DNA of 64,000 nucleotides from NCBI GenBank assembly GCA_024734495.1, contig JALMQS010000128.1, positions 19,329,244 to 19,393,243 on the forward strand. The letters are read 5' to 3'. The stretch's first letter is position 1. Each line of letters begins with the position of its first letter. The notes beneath the pieces are model-generated. The model worked only from the letters and a program-made list of their open reading frames with translations. It was not told the DNA's origin and searched no databases. This DNA comes from Forficula auricularia (lineage: Eukaryota; Arthropoda; Insecta; Dermaptera; Forficulidae). A program made the position numbers and the translations under genes. Below are positions 19,748 to 30,420 of this stretch, piece after piece.

Positions 19748-20065
19748 AAATAAATAAAATTTATAATTCCAGCAGAAGGCACACTCTTTTATTGTCTCCT
19801 TCAATATATAAAAATTCTGCTACTCTCGGCAAAAACTTTCAATTTAAAATATTTATTGGGATTTTTTTTTATTAAAACAAATAGGCACTTTAAGAAATTA
19901 AAAAAGAACATAATTCTTGATTAAACATATAAAATATATTTAATTACGGTTAGTTTGCCATAAAAAACGGTTTGCCGTTGTCGTAAATCATCCCATGAAC
20001 CCTGCCCTAGAGGGGGGGGGGGTTCTGACGCCCAAAACCCCCGTGGATACGCCTCTGCTACTAGG

Positions 20066-20734
20066 GTCACTAGTGTGATAAATAAACCTTGGAATTTTAA
20101 AGAATATAAACCATGCAGTCATTTGAGTTTTGGAAAAATAATTAAAATGACAAAATCATGTTATTTCAGCAAAAAAGACTGACTTATCTCTTCTGTAATT
20201 TTATTATTACATATTTTACATGCCTGTTTAATCTCAGTTAATTCAGAAAGAAAAAAAGCGGTTCACTTCTCGCTTTGAAATAGAATCAGTATGATATATT
20301 CCAAACGATTTGATTTCTCCCTAAAAAGAATGTTATTACTGACAAGTTCTATCCATTATCTCCGAGTTGAATGCATAATTAATTGTGGGATGTCGTGATG
20401 AGTAGGAGCAAAAGGGCATGACGAGCGAGGAGGGCAAGTGTCAAACTTGCAAGGAAACAGGGATGATCTTGTGCCGTTGCTGTGAGGATGTGGATCTGGG
20501 TCTGGATGTGGATGGGGATGAAAATGGGGAAGTGCAGCCAACAACTCCGACATCGCTTTATTAAGTAGCAACTAGGAAAGCAAGCGCACTAACTGTCTTT
20601 GAGGAAAAGGATTCCCAGTTCGTCAAATAATACCACGTAACATGCATTGTTCTATGTATTTATCGAGAGGGAAATTGTTGACAGAGGCGGATGAATAACT
20701 TTGTACGATTACTGATTTGAGTAAATCTATCTCG
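20066..20734. other. apparently unique DNA, no gene recognised
   Basis: Contains a small His/Pro-rich minus-strand ORF (20571-20356) produced by a GGATGTGGAT-type short repeat. I do not regard it as a gene. Confidence 0.4.
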
Positions 20735-20860
20735 ATGAGGATCTTCTCTATTAGGGATATCTTTTACTTTAAGCTCGTAGCCCGAAATGTATATAATCTT
20801 GCTCATAAGCAATATTTCTTTTATTTACGAAACTTACCTAGTAATTTATATTTTTTAAAT
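20735..20860 (+). repeat. decayed hammerhead family B relic
   Basis: AGCTCGTAGCCCGAAATGTA then TTTACGAAACTTACCTAG resemble the second half of family B motifs (CTCATAACCCGAAAT, GTGAAACCCACCTAG). The first core element is only GATGAGG and is displaced. Predicted inactive. Confidence 0.45.
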
Positions 20861-20997
20861 TTAAATTTTTATTCAAATACCACACATTCTGAGGTATATG
20901 AGTCAACACTTGACTAGGATGTAGTAGTCGGTTGCCACAGGATACTTCTCCCATAAGAAATGAAAGAATTTTTCTGTTTTTGGTTCTTAATATTTTA

Positions 20998-21043
20998 TTC
21001 AAGAGACGTTTCAACAAGTATGCCTTGTCATCATCAGTCTAAA
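20998..21043 (-). ncRNA. minimal hammerhead ribozyme motif (family E)
   Basis: Minus strand: CTGATGA (21037-21031), extra T, stem II GACAAG/CTTGTT, GAAA (21012-21009), ACGT, cleavage after GTC (21007-21005), stem I AGA/TCT. No inverted partner found nearby, so it may be a solitary copy. Confidence 0.75.
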
Positions 21044-21356
21044 AAGTAGATTAAAACAAGGAGCCTGAGTATAAAATTTGTCAATAAAGAGCAACCATGC
21101 AGTCACATTAATTGAACTTAACAGTAAAATACTTATTATATGATAATTATACATAAGTAAAATTAAAATTAAAATTAAAATTAATTTATACCTATTTTGT
21201 TTTTTACATCAGGGTACAATTTTTACTGTTATATCAGGATGTGTTAAATCATAAGTTTAGTACAATTTTTCATAATAATTAATCATAATAAAATAAATTT
21301 AAATTTTTAATTTGCACGAAATTTTTTCTGGAGATAGACGGACTGGTAGAACTTAG

Positions 21357-21717
21357 TCCGCCTCCGTGGTGTAAATGGTTAGAATAACTGACTGGCAACC
21401 CGGAGGTCTCGGGTTCGATTCCCGGCAATACCCCAGACATTTTTTCTGTAAGTATAGGGTCTGGTAATAAAATTAAGTGGGAGATAAATTTAACCGAATT
21501 TATCGCGTGGAGAATTTACCACTGCTCGAAGCCCCTAAAACCTTAGTAAATTGGATATTGAATTGTATCTAAGTTTCTGAGATTGGCTACTGATCCCGGC
21601 TTCTTTTCCTTCTACTCTGTTCTTTTCACGATGGAGGGGCCAGCCCATACAGGCCTTTAGGGGATCCACCTTCTGGTGTATCTCCTTCTCACATCAATAT
21701 CATTAAAAAAAAAAAAC
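21357..21717 (+). mobile_element. tRNA-derived SINE
   Basis: The head 21357-21431 has a pol III A box (GTGGTGTAAATGGTTAGAAT) and B box (GGTTCGATTCC, 21412-21422) with a tRNA-like spacing. The tail ends in an ATCAATATCATT block and A12. The last 40 nt resemble the 3' ends of the LINEs at 53360-53406 and 55280-55318, so that LINE type probably mobilises it. Confidence 0.8.
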
Positions 21718-21822
21718 TTTTAATTGAAAGTAATGGAAGGCAGCCTAGGGCTATTGAGGAAAGAAAAAATTAACACATATCCAAATAAGGTGTCATTTAT
21801 TGGATTCTTTCCTCCTTCCCCT

Positions 21823-21869
21823 TCAAACCGACGTTTCAGAGGATTCTTTCCTACTTCTTCAGGGTTTCA
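21823..21869 (-). ncRNA. minimal hammerhead ribozyme motif (family A-like)
   Basis: Minus strand: CTGAAGA (21862-21856), stem II built on AGGA/TCCT, GAAA (21837-21834), ACGT, cleavage after GTC (21832-21830), stem I AAACC/GGTTT, five pairs. Confidence 0.75.
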
Positions 21870-22092
21870 AGAGGTCAATAAAGAAAACAAATAACATGAT
21901 TCTTTCCTCTCTACACAGCAGTGTTTAAAACTTTTTTCTTCCTTAGCAGAAGCATAGAAAAACAATTTTTTTTTACCTTCTTTATCTTAATTATCAAAAA
22001 TTAACAAAAAGGAGGAAAAAATGGAAATGAGGAAAGAATCCAATAAATTACACCTTATTTGATATGTCTTTATTTTTACTTTACCATACAGG

Positions 22093-22905
22093 GTATGGTC
22101 AAGTATTGTAATCGTGCATGAAAAATGTATTTTTGCTTCTTTTTTTTTCGAAATATCTCAAAAAAAGGCTAAAAATATTTTGATTAAAAAAATTGAGCGT
22201 AACCATGGCATTTCGCTCTACAAAAAAGCTCTAATAAGTGAACATCGAAAAAAATTATATTTTTCGAGATAATAATTGTTTTGTCAAAATGTCTTAGTCT
22301 GTGCGTTACCAAATTTTATGGACGAGAGCTAGCTCAAAAACTAGTATGAATATCGAAACCAAATTTAACACGTAGTTTTGGTCCATTGAGATTAAGAGCT
22401 GAATAGATTTTGGTGCATATCGACCCGAAATTAAGGGAGAGGGGGAGGGGGGTAAACATTAAAAAATCTAGGCCATTTGAGCAAACTCAACCAAATTTTA
22501 TATACATAATCAGTGGGACCACAGAAGTCTTAAAATGCAAAAACTAACAGCCCAAAATGGGGGGGGGTAGTAGGGTCAAAAAATGAAAATCTAGACCCTT
22601 GTATCAAACTCAACCAAATTTTGTATACATAATCAGTGGGCCCACAGTAATCTAAAATTGCAAAAACTAACCCCCCAAAATGGGGGGGGAGGGGGTCAAA
22701 AGATGAAAATATAGGCTCATGTGCCAAACTCAACCAAATTTTGTAAACATAATCAGTGGGCCCCCAGGAGGTCCAAAAATGCAAAAACTAACCCCCCTCG
22801 CCAAAACATGATTATAAATAATTTGATTAAATATTAAATATAAGTGAGGGGCCAGGTTGTATGGTAAAGTCATGTGGATGGCCACATCAGAACACGTCAG
22901 CTTAT
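22093..22905 (+). repeat. dispersed repeat G with tandem G-rich units
   Basis: Second copy of 3869-4432. Section 22480-22800 holds about three tandem units of roughly 120 bp, each with CTCAACCAAATTTTGTA, a CAGTGGGCCC-like block and a G-run. The 84-residue minus-strand ORF is a translated repeat. Confidence 0.7.
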
Positions 22906-22956
22906 TTCTTTCCTCACTACCCCTGGGCTGCCTTCCATTACTTTCAATTAAATTTT

Positions 22957-23474
22957 TAATTTTATTTCAATATTTAGTTTATTTTAATGAAGATACAATA
23001 TTTCTCAAAATAATTTAGGTGGTTTTAAATTCTTTAACTTCCAACAAATTTCATTTTCATTCCTTTGAATAGTTTTTTTTTTTTTTTTAAGATATTCCAT
23101 GATAGCTGGATATTGATACTCGGATCGTGAAATGAATACGTCTCTTGGCTCGATTCTTTTTTCCTTTTCTTCATTTGCTTGTCAAATTAAGAATGCATCC
23201 GAGTGCGGGACTCAAGAAAGAAGAAACGTCCCCAGTTTGCTTGCTCGCTTCTTTTCCTTTTCTTTTCTTTTTTTCTTTTCAGAAAAAACTTTTTAATCTG
23301 AATTTTTATTTGATTGAGTATATATATTGTCTCTAAATATTCTCTTTGTAAAGTGATTTTCAAGAGCATCTTATATAAAAAATAAAAAAAAATAAAAAAA
23401 ATAAAGAAATTGAAAAACAAACTACTTTGGATAATTGTTACTATTTATAATTCAAATTCAACAAATAAAATAAC
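22957..23474. other. gene-free AT-rich DNA
   Basis: Pyrimidine-rich tract at 23240-23290; nothing else supported. Confidence 0.4.
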
Positions 23475-23775
23475 AAGAACTCAAAAAATCAAATAAAATG
23501 CACTAAAAGGTATAAAATAATTATCTAATTTAGTTACAACTAAGACGACGAAATATTAACATGAAATCACTTTTGAAGTCGGTGCTAAACATTTTGTGAA
23601 TCGAACTCGACGGATCTTACTTAGTACGTTTGGCGGATAAGCTCGCTTATTTAGTTTGTTTAGCACCGACTTCAAAAAGTGATTTCATGTTAATATTTCG
23701 TCTCTTAGTTGTAACTAAATTAGATAATTATTTTATACCTTTTAGTGCTTTTTATTTGATTTTTGAGTTCTTATT
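23475..23775. mobile_element. foldback element, GAAGTCGGTGC family
   Basis: Inverted arms of about 110 nt (GGTATAAAATAATTATCTAA, then CGACGAAATATTAACATGAA) around a centre with CGACGGATCTTACTTAGTAC. A second copy is at 25085-25440. Confidence 0.75.
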
Positions 23776-24079
23776 ATTTTATTTGTTGCATTTAATTTTT
23801 TTGAAGTCGCTTTTATTTTTTTTTATAAAAATTATTTTTATTTTTCTCTTTTTAGTGATATTATTAATAGTTACTTAATATAATACCTTGCATGCATCTC
23901 GTAAGAGAAAGCGTCGGGCGAATGAATCAGAAAATGAAAATAAAATTCAATTCATAAATATAGAAATTCTCTCGAAACGTTTGCCGGTTTTAAATGAAAG
24001 TTTTCAGATTTTTTTTATAAAAGATCTTATTTATTATAATTTCAATTATTTGCTCATAAGAATTGGAGATTTAAGTTAT

Positions 24080-24440
24080 TTCGTCATTGATCATAACATC
24101 AGAACTTGACCAAATTAATATGGGACAACCCCTAAGGTACCCCCTTTCCAATAAAAAAGAATCATCGAATTCGGTCCACGAGTTCTGGCCGAACATACAG
24201 AAAATAAATAAATCAATAAATATCTTGACTATCTTGGAGCTATACTTATCCAAACGCAGAAAGAATCATTAAAATCGGTTCATAAACAAAGATAAATGAT
24301 ACTAGATATAATAGGAAACTAGACTGAACCCAATACAAAAAAAATCATCAAAATCGGTTCACAATTGACGAATATATCAGGTAATATAAACAACAAAAAA
24401 AACAGTTCAATTGAGAACCTCCTCCTTTTTTGAAGTCGTT
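24080..24440 (-). repeat. 'GACTTCAAAAAAGGAGGAGG' repeat, minus copy
   Basis: Reads inverse to the 16180 copy: from ATCAGAACTTGACCAAATTA to CCTCCTCCTTTTTTGAAGTC. Confidence 0.6.
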
Positions 24441-24720
24441 TAATAAAATTGGAGATTGATGTTTGAGTTAAAAATTTTCGGATGAAATCATCTAGATTAG
24501 ATAATTTAATAACAAATATATACTCATCAGAATGCTCAAAGTTTTGACATCTAATTCTGGACCAATTTCCAAGTGATTAGAAAGTCATTCCAAAGATGAG
24601 AATTAGATGTTGGAACGTTGTGAATTCTAATGAGAATATTTAATCAATATTATATATCAGTCGTTTATTTTGAAAGTGGCCTAAGTCCATTGTTTGTTAT
24701 TTCGAGATATGTTATATTTT

Positions 24721-25080
24721 TTAACCGACTTCAAATAAGGAGGAGGTTCTCTATTCGACTGAAATTTTTTTTTGTGCCTATGTTACCTCATATCTCCGCC
24801 AATTGTCAACCGATTTTGAAATTTTTTTTGCATTGGGTCCAGTCTAGCTTCCGATTGGTCCTATTTTTTTTTCGTTTTTTTTTCATAGGTATTAGACCTT
24901 TTTTATTAGGTTTGTTTAGACCTAACCTCTTTGTTTATGAACCGATTTCGATGGTTCTTTTTTTATCCGAAAGGGGGTGTCTTAGGGATGGTGTCATATT
25001 AATTTGGTCAAGTTCTGATGATATAATCACTATTAATAACATCACTAAAAAGAGAAAAATAAAAATAATTTTTAAGAAAA
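24721..25080 (+). repeat. 'GACTTCAAATAAGGAGGAGG' repeat, plus copy
   Basis: From CGACTTCAAATAAGGAGGAG to TTTGGTCAAGTTCTGATGAT. The 166-residue ORF across it is a translated repeat. Confidence 0.6.
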
Positions 25081-25084
25081 AAAT

Positions 25085-25440
25085 AAAAACCGACTTCAAA
25101 AAATTAAATGCAACAAATAAAATACACTAAAAGGTATAAAATAATTATTATCTTATTTAGTTACAACTAAACGACGAAATATTAACATGAAATTACTTTT
25201 GAAGTTGGTGCCAAACATATACCTTTTATGAATCGCACTCGACGGACCTTACTTAGTACGTTTGGCGGGTACGCTCGCTTATAGGTATAGTTTGTTTGGT
25301 ACCGACTTCAAAAAGTAATTTCATGTTAATATTTCGTCGTTTAGTTGTAACTAAATAAGATAATAATTATTTTATACCGTTTAGTGTATTTTATTTGTTG
25401 CAATTAATTTTTTGAAGTCGGTTTTTATTTTTTTCTTAAA
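25085..25440. mobile_element. foldback element, second copy
   Basis: Inverted arms TTAGTTACAACTAAACGACG and inverse, centre CGACGGACCTTACTTAGTAC, outer ends AAAACCGACTTCAAAAAATT and inverse. Confidence 0.75.
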
Positions 25441-25464
25441 AATTATTTTTTATATATACATATA

Positions 25465-25685
25465 CAGTAGAGTCTCACTAATCCGGCACTTCAATAGACC
25501 GGCACGTCTAATAATCCGGCACCCTCCGCCCACGATTTGGTGTCCGTTTGTTACCCATGTCGGGTGAAATTTATTTTATTTTATTTGATTTATTATGAAT
25601 TTTTCTATACAATCCAGTAATCCAAACATTCCAATAATCCGGCACCCCTAGTTTTTAATAGTGCCGGATTAGTGAGACTCTTCTG
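25465..25685. mobile_element. pogo/Tigger-like MITE
   Basis: Inverted ends CAGTAGAGTCTCACTAATCC and the complement of CAGAAGAGTCTCACTAATCC, flanked by TA (25463-25464, 25686-25687). Ends of the CAGTnGAnnCTC...TCCGG type are typical of pogo elements. Non-coding. Confidence 0.85.
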
Positions 25686-25820
25686 TATTTATATATTGAT
25701 ATATTTATTTTGACAAATTCATGAGAGCATTGTACTCCATTGACTGTGATATTATAAATATTTTCAAAATTGGACTTATGCCACTTTTAAAATAAACGGC
25801 TCATATATATGTATATGTTG

Positions 25821-26224
25821 CAGTAAAAACTAGTTTTTAGTAAGAACGCGTTCTTACTAGTTAAAACGCGTTCACTGAATAACTTTGTGACAACTAGAGT
25901 TTACTGATGTTGGTAGAATTTGGTTCAAAGTTCTAGAATATTCATTTTGACCTTCCGCCTCATTTTGGGTGTTTATTTTCAAAAATTTTTAAACGAAAAT
26001 GTCAAAAATTACATCCTCTACAACTTTGCTTCTAATTTTTGACATTTTCGTTTAAAATTTTTTGAAAATAAACACCCAAAATGAGGCGGAAGTTCAAAAT
26101 GAAGATTCTAGACCTTTGAACCAAACTCAACCAACAATAGTAAATTCTAGTTGCCATAAAGGTATTCAGTGAAACGCGTTTTAACTAGTAAGAACGCGTT
26201 CTTACTAAAAACGGGTTTTTACTG
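25821..26224. mobile_element. long palindromic element, CAGTAAAAAC ends
   Basis: Inverted arms of nearly 190 nt: AGTAAGAACGCGTTCTTACT near each end, and CATTTTGGGTGTTTATTTTC with its inverse near the centre (about 26020). No duplication identified. Confidence 0.8.
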
Positions 26225-26274
26225 ATACATATATAATATAGTCTTGGATACTATTGTCTGAGCTTAGGTCTCCT

Positions 26275-26440
26275 GCACCAAAAACCTGGTAGGCCAAGCG
26301 TCTTTCTAATAGAATCAGGAGACCGGGCTCAAGCCCTACTCACTGCAAAAATTTAACTGGCCGACTCCTACACAAATTTGAACTGAAATACCCACTCATC
26401 CATACAAACACACAGATAATGGGTGGAATTTATAGAAAAA
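26275..26440 (+). mobile_element. possible tRNA-derived SINE head
   Basis: CTGGTAGGCCAAGCG and GGGCTCAAGCCCT have A-box-like and B-box-like sequence and spacing (about 26290-26340). The tail does not match any element here. Tentative. Confidence 0.4.
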
Positions 26441-26702
26441 TCATCCATTTTAGAAATGATCGAAATTTTAAAGGAAAAAAATTCAATAAACAAAAGTTCA
26501 GATATGGACTGGTTTTCTATTATTTATAAAAAAAAATTTGAGAAAAAAATGTTTTATAATTATTAATATTTTGTATTTTTATTCAGATCATTTTATCATG
26601 TCACGACAATCTGTATCATTGTCAATTTTCAAAATATTTATTTGTTTATAGTTGCTTTATCATTTCATTTCTAAAGCAACTATTTTTCAGAATTTTCAAA
26701 TG

Positions 26703-26745
26703 TCCATTGATGAAGGGAGGATTTCTCCCCGAAACATTTGGATTT
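26703..26745 (+). ncRNA. hammerhead-like motif with core C to T change
   Basis: TTGATGA (26707-26713) replaces CTGATGA. Stem II is GGGAG/CTCCC, GAAA at 26731-26734. Stem I TCCA (26703-26706) pairs with TGGA (26739-26742), placing the cleavage site after T26738. The core cytosine is normally essential, so it is probably inactive. Confidence 0.5.
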
Positions 26746-26759
26746 TTAAACGTTTCTAA

Positions 26760-27792
26760 ATTTTATATATTTATTTGGGGTTTGTATTCTTCACTAATCC
26801 CGCGTGTGGGTTCACTGTGGCTTGACGTCTTATGTGTCTAGGGGTTTATCAAATAAAAGGTGTTCATTTAACTGAATTTATTTGTTCTCAAAGCTGAAAG
26901 TGTGAAATTTGTTGATGAATTTGTGTAATAATCCTTTTATCTTTGTAAGAGGCGGCCCGCTCCTCGGAGGCCCAATAAACAAAATATAATATAAAATATT
27001 TAACAGGTATAATCTATAGTACCTGGAGGCACAGAGCGATGCTCGGTAGCTTCTTCCTTCAGTTAAAACCTTGATTTTAATATTATTTTTAAGTTAAAAT
27101 TCTGATAAAAAGGTCGATTTTTATTTGAGAGCCGTTTTTCAAATTAAAAAAAAATACAAATATATATAGTATTCGCCCACTGTACCCCCACCCCGCTTGA
27201 CTAAACCCCCGAAACTTCGCCCTACCCCCGGACCCCCCACCACTGCACCCCACCTCCTGCACCTGTTTTGCTTCAACCATATGATTCATTTTTATTCATC
27301 CAATTGTTAATAAATAAAACCAATAAAATCAAAATTTGTTGTTTTTTCAGAAAATTGAGACCTGCTTATGCGAAATATATTTTTAAATAAATTCTTGATT
27401 ATTTTTTATTCTATTAAATAAATAAAGTTCTTTATAAAAACAATTATAAAACGTTTATTAATATTTCTAACGTTTAGGTTGAACAAAATATGTTAAAATC
27501 CACAATCATAATACTTCTTCAAGGCCTTTTAGAACAATGGATTAAGGCAACCCATTGTCTGCCTGGGTACAAAAGGAAAAGGGAAACCTTTTTTAAAACC
27601 CTAAGAATGGGATTTGTCTACCTGAGAATAATTAATTTGATTACGAAAAAACACATCAAAAACAATTTTGTCGAAGATGAGACCGTGACAGATCGAATTG
27701 TCAACCCAAAAAACCCCTAAGCCGTGAATTTCATCAAAATCGGTAGAGTCGTTTTCAAAATAGAACCAAGATACAAATATATATATAAATAA
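26760..27792. other. gene-free AT-rich DNA
   Basis: Contains GGCGGCCCGCTCCTCGGAGG at 26952-26971 (repeated at 62889-62908) and a C-rich stretch at 27175-27260. The plus-strand 76-residue ORF at 27490 is unlike any known protein. The part 27720-27790 has the CATCAAAATCGGT phrase common in insect Helitron-type repeats. Confidence 0.4.
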
Positions 27793-27809
27793 ATATACAA
27801 ACAAATATA

Positions 27810-28030
27810 TCTATATAATAAAAATGAATTTCTTTTTCTTTGTAAGCGCAGATCTCTCAAATGCCTGGGCCGATTTGGCTAATTTTTTTTTTAAAATGTT
27901 CGTAATAGTCCATTTCAGGTTAATATGTAAAAAAAAATCCGAAAAGTTGCCCGGAAAATTGGAAAATTCACGGAAAACTGAAACCAAATCTGAATTGCCA
28001 ACATAGCTTGCCAAACAATAAAATAACTAA
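27810..28030 (+). repeat. Helitron-like 5' end fragment
   Basis: TCTATATAATAAAAATGAAT followed by CTGGGCCGATTTGGCTAA is the sort of 5' end seen in insect Helitron-type repeats. No 3' end recognised. Confidence 0.35.
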
Positions 28031-28203
28031 ATAGCAAACTAACTTTGTGTTGGCAGCCCTATCTGTCACATTTTTGAGATGTTTCTTAATAGCATAGATA
28101 AAAGAGATCTAACCACATTATCGTTGAAGAAGAATTTAATAATGCAACAAAGATTTAAAAAAACTATCTATTTTTTTTAAAGTACATTAAAAAAAAAATT
28201 AAA

Positions 28204-28413
28204 AAAATAAACTGCAACGGATCGTTGCTAAACTTTATCCAATGTACTATCTTATTCTAAAATAAAGTACTTTTTAAAATAAAATTTTACAAAAAACTAT
28301 ATAAGTATGACCTTTTTTGTGGTCCTCAAGGTACTTAATTACAATGAATTTTAAATCCCACAAATATTAATTTGACAATTAAATTGATGAACTCAAAAAT
28401 TGTTATTTAGTTA
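28204..28413 (+). mobile_element. Helentron-like element, short copy
   Basis: Starts AAACTGCAACGGATCGTTGC and ACTTTATCCAA, then jumps to the AAAGTACTTT and GGTACTTAATTA blocks of the 3' region, so the satellite core is missing. Truncated by, or abutting, the next copy. Confidence 0.6.
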
Positions 28414-29200
28414 AATAAACTGCAACGGATCGTTGCTAAACTTTATCCAAATTCATTTGAAATATTAATATGTTTATTCCTTTATTATCAATCAGATATC
28501 ACTTGCAATTTGCAGTTCATGTTGACCATGCGCGGATCCAGGGGGGGGCGATGGGGGCGACCGCCCCCCTTAAGCATTGGAGATCAATATTTTTTATATG
28601 TTTATTTTTTTTATATATATCATTAAATTTTAAAATTGAAGAAAATAAAGTTCTATGTGGGGGGGGGGGGCGTCTTTGCCCCCCCCCGCTTGGACAATTC
28701 GACCGCGACACACTTCCGAGATCAAAAGTAGATATACCGGCGACCGCCCCCCCCCCACCCAAATCAGAGGTCTGGATCCGCGCCTGATGTTGACTTTATT
28801 TCAAAAATAATGATCGATTCTCATTTAACAGTCGAGGAATAACAATTCTACATTCGATTTTTGACGTTTCGGTTTTTATTGGTAGCCATTGGTGAAGACA
28901 TGGAGGAATCAACTTAAAATCAAAAATAGCAATCGATTCTTATCTAATACTTGAGGAATAATAATTCTACATTAGATTTTTGACCCTTCGATTATTATTG
29001 GTAACCATTGCTGAAGACATGGAGGAATCGACTTAAAATCAAAAATAACGATCGATTCTTATCTAATACTAGAGGAATAACCTTTTGCATTCCATTTTTG
29101 ATGTTTTGACTATTAATGGCAAGCTCTACTGAAAACGTGGAAGAATCGACTTAAAATCAATAAGACTAAATTATTTTATGATAAACAACTCAAGCTTGAG
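28414..29200 (+). mobile_element. Helentron-like element with inverted satellite units
   Basis: 5' end as at 6881, then about three minus-oriented satellite units (28800-29175) reaching CTCAAGCTTGAG. The 3' part is absent. Interrupted by the hAT MITE at 28527-28786. Confidence 0.65.
28527..28786. mobile_element. hAT MITE, GCGCGGATCCAG ends
   Basis: Perfect 8-bp duplication ATGTTGAC (28519-28526, 28787-28794). The 6881 element has a near-matching uninterrupted site (ATATTGAC near 6995). Ends are CATGCGCGGATCCAG and the complement of CAGGCGCGGATCCAG. The interior carries C- and G-runs of 8-10. Confidence 0.85.
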
Positions 29201-29379
29201 AATAAGAGAATTTTTTATCAATAGAGATTTTTAATACATTTTAAATATTTGTTTCATCTTATTTGTTATGAGTGTATATTACAGTTAAATAGAATCACAA
29301 ATTATGTCTATTTAAGACTTTATAATAAAACAATTATATTTATTCTCTGTTACTAATAAAACATCAATAAAGCAGCCAA

Positions 29380-29446
29380 GCAAGTGGGGTCCAGGGGGCG
29401 AAGCCCCTAGCATAAGAGGCCCGCCGAAGGCGGGCCTTGAAGCTAG
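29380..29446 (+). mobile_element. Helitron 3' end
   Basis: Hairpin GGCCCGCCGAAGGCGGGCC, then CTAG and T. Same pattern as at 10200. The 5' end could not be placed. Confidence 0.6.
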
Positions 29447-29469
29447 TATCCAAATAAATATACAATTTT

Positions 29470-30420
29470 TGCTCGTTTAATAAGAGTAGATATATAAAAT
29501 TCTTTGCCTGATACACTCACTCACACACTCATCATCAAAACAGCCAGAACCACTGGACACAGAAACATGAAATTTGGAGAGGATATTACAGCTATGACAT
29601 AGGGGGTCAATAAGAAATGATTTTTCGAAATTCGACCCCTAAGGAGATCAAAGTGTGTTTTCACTGATTATGCGATATCTCTTAAGGATGATAAAATATC
29701 TACTTGCTTTTTAACTTATAAAAATACTAAATTAAAATATCTAAAAACTAATTTTTTGAAATTCGACCCCTTAAGAGGGTCAAAAAGAACAAAATATCTT
29801 TGCAATGTGTTTACACTAATTATGCATTTTCAATTAAGAACGATAAGATATCTACTTGATTTTTACTTAATACAATTCTAAATACAAATATCTAAAAAGT
29901 AATTTCATGATTTTTTTGAAATTTTACTCCCAACTATCCAAAATGTGAGTGGGAGCAAAAATTAAAACTCTCTCTATCTTGATCAAATTTTGTAGAGTTA
30001 TTCTTTATTACTTTAAGAAACTATTCCTGTAAAAATCAACTATCAAAATTGACTGAATGAGGGCGAAAGGGGGGGGGGGGGATATAGAATTTTTAGCTTT
30101 TTTGTACATTTACTCTTTAGAAAACTGTGGATTATTTATTTGCAAATATCTAAAAAATAATTTCAACCTCCCAAAATGTGAGTGGGGGCAAAAAATTAAT
30201 ACTCTCTCCGATATAGATCAAATTTTGTAATGTTAGTTTTTAAGACTATATAAAATGTATGCTGTAAAAATCAATAGCCAAAATGAGTGCGTGGGGGCGA
30301 AAGAGGCGTCAAAATATTACAGACCTAATAATCACATGCCGAGACGCCGCCCGCCAGGGCCACCTGCCCAGAGGGCCGAGCTGTAGAGGGCGTGCCGAAG
30401 GCAGGCCTGGAGCAGCTCGT
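29470..30420 (+). mobile_element. Helitron-like element, non-coding
   Basis: The left part has ACACTCACTCACACACTCAT and AAAACAGCCAGAACCACTGG, phrases found in many insect Helitrons. The interior has direct repeats (CCAAAATGTGAGTGGGAGC, near 29938 and 30173). The right end has the CGTGCCGAAGGCAGGCC hairpin and CTCG|T in place of CTAG. Confidence 0.5.

Larger units (their letters stand above)
18397..19806. mobile_element. hammerhead foldback (family D) split by a LINE
   Basis: Inverted arms: left 18397-18529 continuing at 19346-19499, right 19524-19806. The loop is 24 nt (19500-19523). Apart from the LINE at 18530-19345 the arms are almost identical, so the inversion is young or maintained. 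One hammerhead per arm. Confidence 0.85.
18338..20057. mobile_element. hAT-like element hosting the foldback
   Basis: Ends CAGTAGCGTAGCCAG and the complement of CAGAGGCGTATCCACGG, with a perfect 8-bp duplication CTACTAGG (18330-18337, 20058-20065). No transposase. Almost the whole interior is later insertions. Confidence 0.78.
21720..22956. mobile_element. foldback with a hammerhead and an inserted repeat G copy
   Basis: Outer inverted repeats TTAATTGAAAGTAATGGAAG (21720) and the inverse near 22937-22956. Inner inverted pair around GGTGTCATTTATTGGATTC (21790) and its inverse (22040). The hammerhead sits in the left arm only. Repeat G is inserted at 22093-22905. Confidence 0.7.

Noticed and set aside
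21357..21431. Functional tRNA gene
   Set aside because: Boxes fit, but the cloverleaf is incomplete and it heads a SINE with a LINE-like tail.
24630..25130. 166-residue ORF
   Set aside because: Translation of the GACTTCAAA dispersed repeat; Phe/Leu/Ile-rich with no domain.
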